The translations under genes and the position numbers were made by a program. Below the pieces are notes generated by a model, which was not told the DNA's origin, did no database searches, and saw only the letters and a list, made by a program, of their open reading frames with translations. This document shows, one piece after another, positions 5,121 to 6,813 of a stretch of 6,813 bases of DNA (position 1 is the first letter of the stretch; the number at the start of each line of letters is the position of its first letter). The stretch comes from Actinomycetes bacterium (GTDB lineage Bacteria > Actinomycetota > Actinomycetes > Actinomycetales > Cellulomonadaceae): the NCBI GenBank assembly GCA_023424135.1, contig JAFAEH010000035.1, positions 1 through 6,813 of the forward strand. The letters run 5' to 3'.

Positions 5121-5144
5121 GTCAGGCGTCCCCGGTCGGCCGCG

Positions 5145-6813
5145 TCAGGACTGCCGCAGCCGCTCGAGCTCCTCCTCGACGATGGCGTCGTCGAGCTTGG
5201 TGAAGACCGGCGTCGGCTTGCCGACGGGCGTGCCGGGCACGACCTCGCGCGGGAGCCACGTGCCGCGCACCGACCGGTAGTCACCGGTGATGACGGGGTA
5301 CGTGCGGGAGTCGTCGGCGAGGTCGGAGACCTCCTCGATGCGCGGCGGCGGGGAGAAGGTCCCGGTGCCGCCGAGCGCCTCGTGGACGGCCTGCGCGCTG
5401 TGCGGCAGGAACGGCGCGAGCAGCGTGTTGAGGTCGCTCACCGCCTGCGTCGTCGTGTGGAGGACGGTCGCGAGGCGGTCACCGTCGGTCTTGAGCTTCC
5501 ACGGCTCGGTCTCCGAGACGTAGCGGTTCGCCTCGCCGACGACCCGCATCGCCTCCTGCAGCGCCTGGCGCTGCCGGTGCGTCGAGATGAGCTCCCCGAC
5601 ACGGCCGAACGCCGTCGTCACCTCGGCGACGAGCGCCTCGTCGACCGGCTGGCGGTGCCCGGGCGTCGGGATCTCGCCGAAGTTCTTGTGGACCATGCTC
5701 GCGGTGCGGTTGACGAGGGTGCCCCAGCCCGCGACGAGCTCGTCGTTCGTGCGGCGCTTGAACTCCGACCAGGTGAAGTCGACGTCCTGCGTCTCCGGGC
5801 CGGCGACCGAGATGTAGTACCGCAGCGCGTCCGGCTGGTACCGGGCGAGCATGTCCCGCACGAGGATGACGACGCCGCGCGACGTCGAGAACTGCTTGCC
5901 CTCGACGTTGAGGAACTCGCTGGAGACGACCTCGGTCGGCAGGTTGAGCTCGCCGTAGATGCCGGGCTTGCCGCCCCGCGCACCACGGCCGTCGTAGCCG
6001 AGCAGCTCGGCCGGCCAGATCTGGGAGTGGAAGGTGATGTTGTCCTTGCCCATGAAGTAGTACGACCGGGCGTCGGTGTCGTTCCACCACTGCCGCCACG
6101 CCTCGGGGTCGCCGCTGCGGCGCGCCCACTCGATCGACGCCGACAGGTACCCGATGACGGCGTCGAACCACACGTAGAGGCGCTTGTTCGGGTTCTGCTC
6201 CCAGCCGTCGAGCGGCACGGGGATGCCCCAGTCGATGTCGCGCGTCATGGCACGCGGGCGCACGTCGTCGAGCAGGTTGAGGGAGAACTTGAGGACGTTG
6301 GGCCGCCACTCGGTGCGGGTCCGCAGCCAGTCGCCGAGCGCGTCGACGAACGCCGGCAGGTCGAGGAAGAAGTGGTTCGACTCGACGAACCTCGGCGTCT
6401 CGCCGTTGATGCGGCTGCGCGGGTTCTTCAGCTCGATGGCGTCGAGCTGGTTGCCGCAGTTGTCGCACTGGTCGCCGCGCGCGCCGTCGTACCCGCAGAT
6501 GGGGCACGTGCCCTCGATGTAGCGGTCGGGCAGGGTGCGGCCGGTCGACGGGCTGACCGCGCCCATCGTCGTCTTCTCGACCATGTAGCCGTTCGTGTGG
6601 ACGGTGCGGAACATCTCCTGCACGACCGCGTAGTGGTTGCGCGTCGTCGTCCGGGTGAACAGGTCGTAGGACAGGCCGAGCTGCGTGAGGTCCTCGACGA
6701 TGACGCGGTTGTACCGGTCGGCGAGCTCCTGCGCGCTCACGCCCTCCTTGTCCGCCTGCACGAGGATCGGCGTGCCGTGCTCGTCGGTGCCCGACACCAT
6801 GAGCACGTCGTGC
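5145..6813 (-). CDS. metG: Methionyl-tRNA synthetase, zinc-binding class I type, N-terminus beyond window edge
   Basis: The enzyme attaches methionine to elongator and initiator tRNA-Met in the cytoplasm. The open frame enters at the right edge with HDVLMVSGTDEHGTP, a class I Rossmann-fold segment, so about 30-50 residues including the HIGH motif are missing; 556 codons plus stop are present. The connective-peptide zinc knuckle CPIC...CDNC lies at 6456-6506. Next come HFFLDLP, the DIDWGIPVP motif, YVWFDAVIGYLS and FMGKDNITFHSQIWPAEL, all typical of the methionine site and catalytic core. The KMSKS-loop equivalent is KQFSTSR at 5877-5897, a variant I recall from other actinobacterial and archaeal-type MetRS, so not a defect. 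The anticodon-binding helical domain follows (SETEPWKLK), ending ELERLRQS. There is no C-terminal EMAP/Trbp111 tRNA-binding domain. It precedes tatD by 24 bp, probably as first gene of the operon; its promoter is outside the window. Confidence 0.97.
   Translation of the reverse strand, partial: HDVLMVSGTDEHGTPILVQADKEGVSAQELADRYNRVIVEDLTQLGLSYDLFTRTTTRNHYAVVQEMFRTVHTNGYMVEKTTMGAVSPSTGRTLPDRYIEGTCPICGYDGARGDQCDNCGNQLDAIELKNPRSRINGETPRFVESNHFFLDLPAFVDALGDWLRTRTEWRPNVLKFSLNLLDDVRPRAMTRDIDWGIPVPLDGWEQNPNKRLYVWFDAVIGYLSASIEWARRSGDPEAWRQWWNDTDARSYYFMGKDNITFHSQIWPAELLGYDGRGARGGKPGIYGELNLPTEVVSSEFLNVEGKQFSTSRGVVILVRDMLARYQPDALRYYISVAGPETQDVDFTWSEFKRRTNDELVAGWGTLVNRTASMVHKNFGEIPTPGHRQPVDEALVAEVTTAFGRVGELISTHRQRQALQEAMRVVGEANRYVSETEPWKLKTDGDRLATVLHTTTQAVSDLNTLLAPFLPHSAQAVHEALGGTGTFSPPPRIEEVSDLADDSRTYPVITGDYRSVRGTWLPREVVPGTPVGKPTPVFTKLDDAIVEEELERLRQS

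Noticed and set aside
5877..5897. Apparently degenerate KMSKS signature (KQFSTSR) in MetRS
   Set aside because: KFSxSR-type variants are, as I recall, normal in this MetRS branch; the rest of the catalytic core is intact, so this is not evidence of inactivity.

Overview
This 6.8-kb window has very high G+C and a strong G/C bias at third codon positions. All five recognisable genes lie on the minus strand, in the order metG - tatD - SLT-type wall hydrolase - rpfB - rsmA. The conserved actinobacterial neighbourhood metG-tatD-rpfB-ksgA(rsmA), the Rpf domain and the base composition point to an actinomycete. A Cellulomonas-like member of the Micrococcales is my best guess, but that is inference from composition and protein style, not a database match.

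Layout, read in the direction of transcription (right to left). Positions 6813-5145 hold most of metG, a zinc-binding methionyl-tRNA synthetase whose N-terminus lies beyond the right edge. After 24 bp, tatD (5120-4188) follows, probably in the same transcript. A 268-bp gap holds a long inverted repeat and a promoter-proximal direct-repeat box. Next comes a secreted or anchored DUF348-G5 protein with a lysozyme-like/SLT catalytic domain (3919-2759; starts as far up as 4009 are possible). A 292-bp gap then holds terminator-like hairpins and a second, nearly identical direct-repeat box. It is followed by rpfB (2466-1207), with the same DUF348-G5 scaffold but an Rpf catalytic domain. A 420-bp gap contains four tandem copies of an 84-85-bp hairpin unit and a very G-rich leader. 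The last gene is rsmA (786 to beyond the left edge), the 16S rRNA adenine dimethyltransferase.

Two themes stand out. First, the usual single rpfB is accompanied by a paralogue with a different peptidoglycan-cleaving domain, and both genes carry the same upstream box (18 of 21 bases identical). Its two GTNACG half-sites sit 11 bp apart, resembling MtrA-type operators, so the pair is probably co-regulated for cell-wall remodelling or growth resumption. Second, the rpfB-rsmA gap contains an array of four long hairpins. Their arms are conserved, their 10-nt loops vary, and the mismatches are G:U wobbles only in minus-strand RNA, so the array probably acts as structured RNA in the rpfB 3' region or rsmA 5' region. 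I see no phage, transposase, CRISPR, tRNA or rRNA genes.
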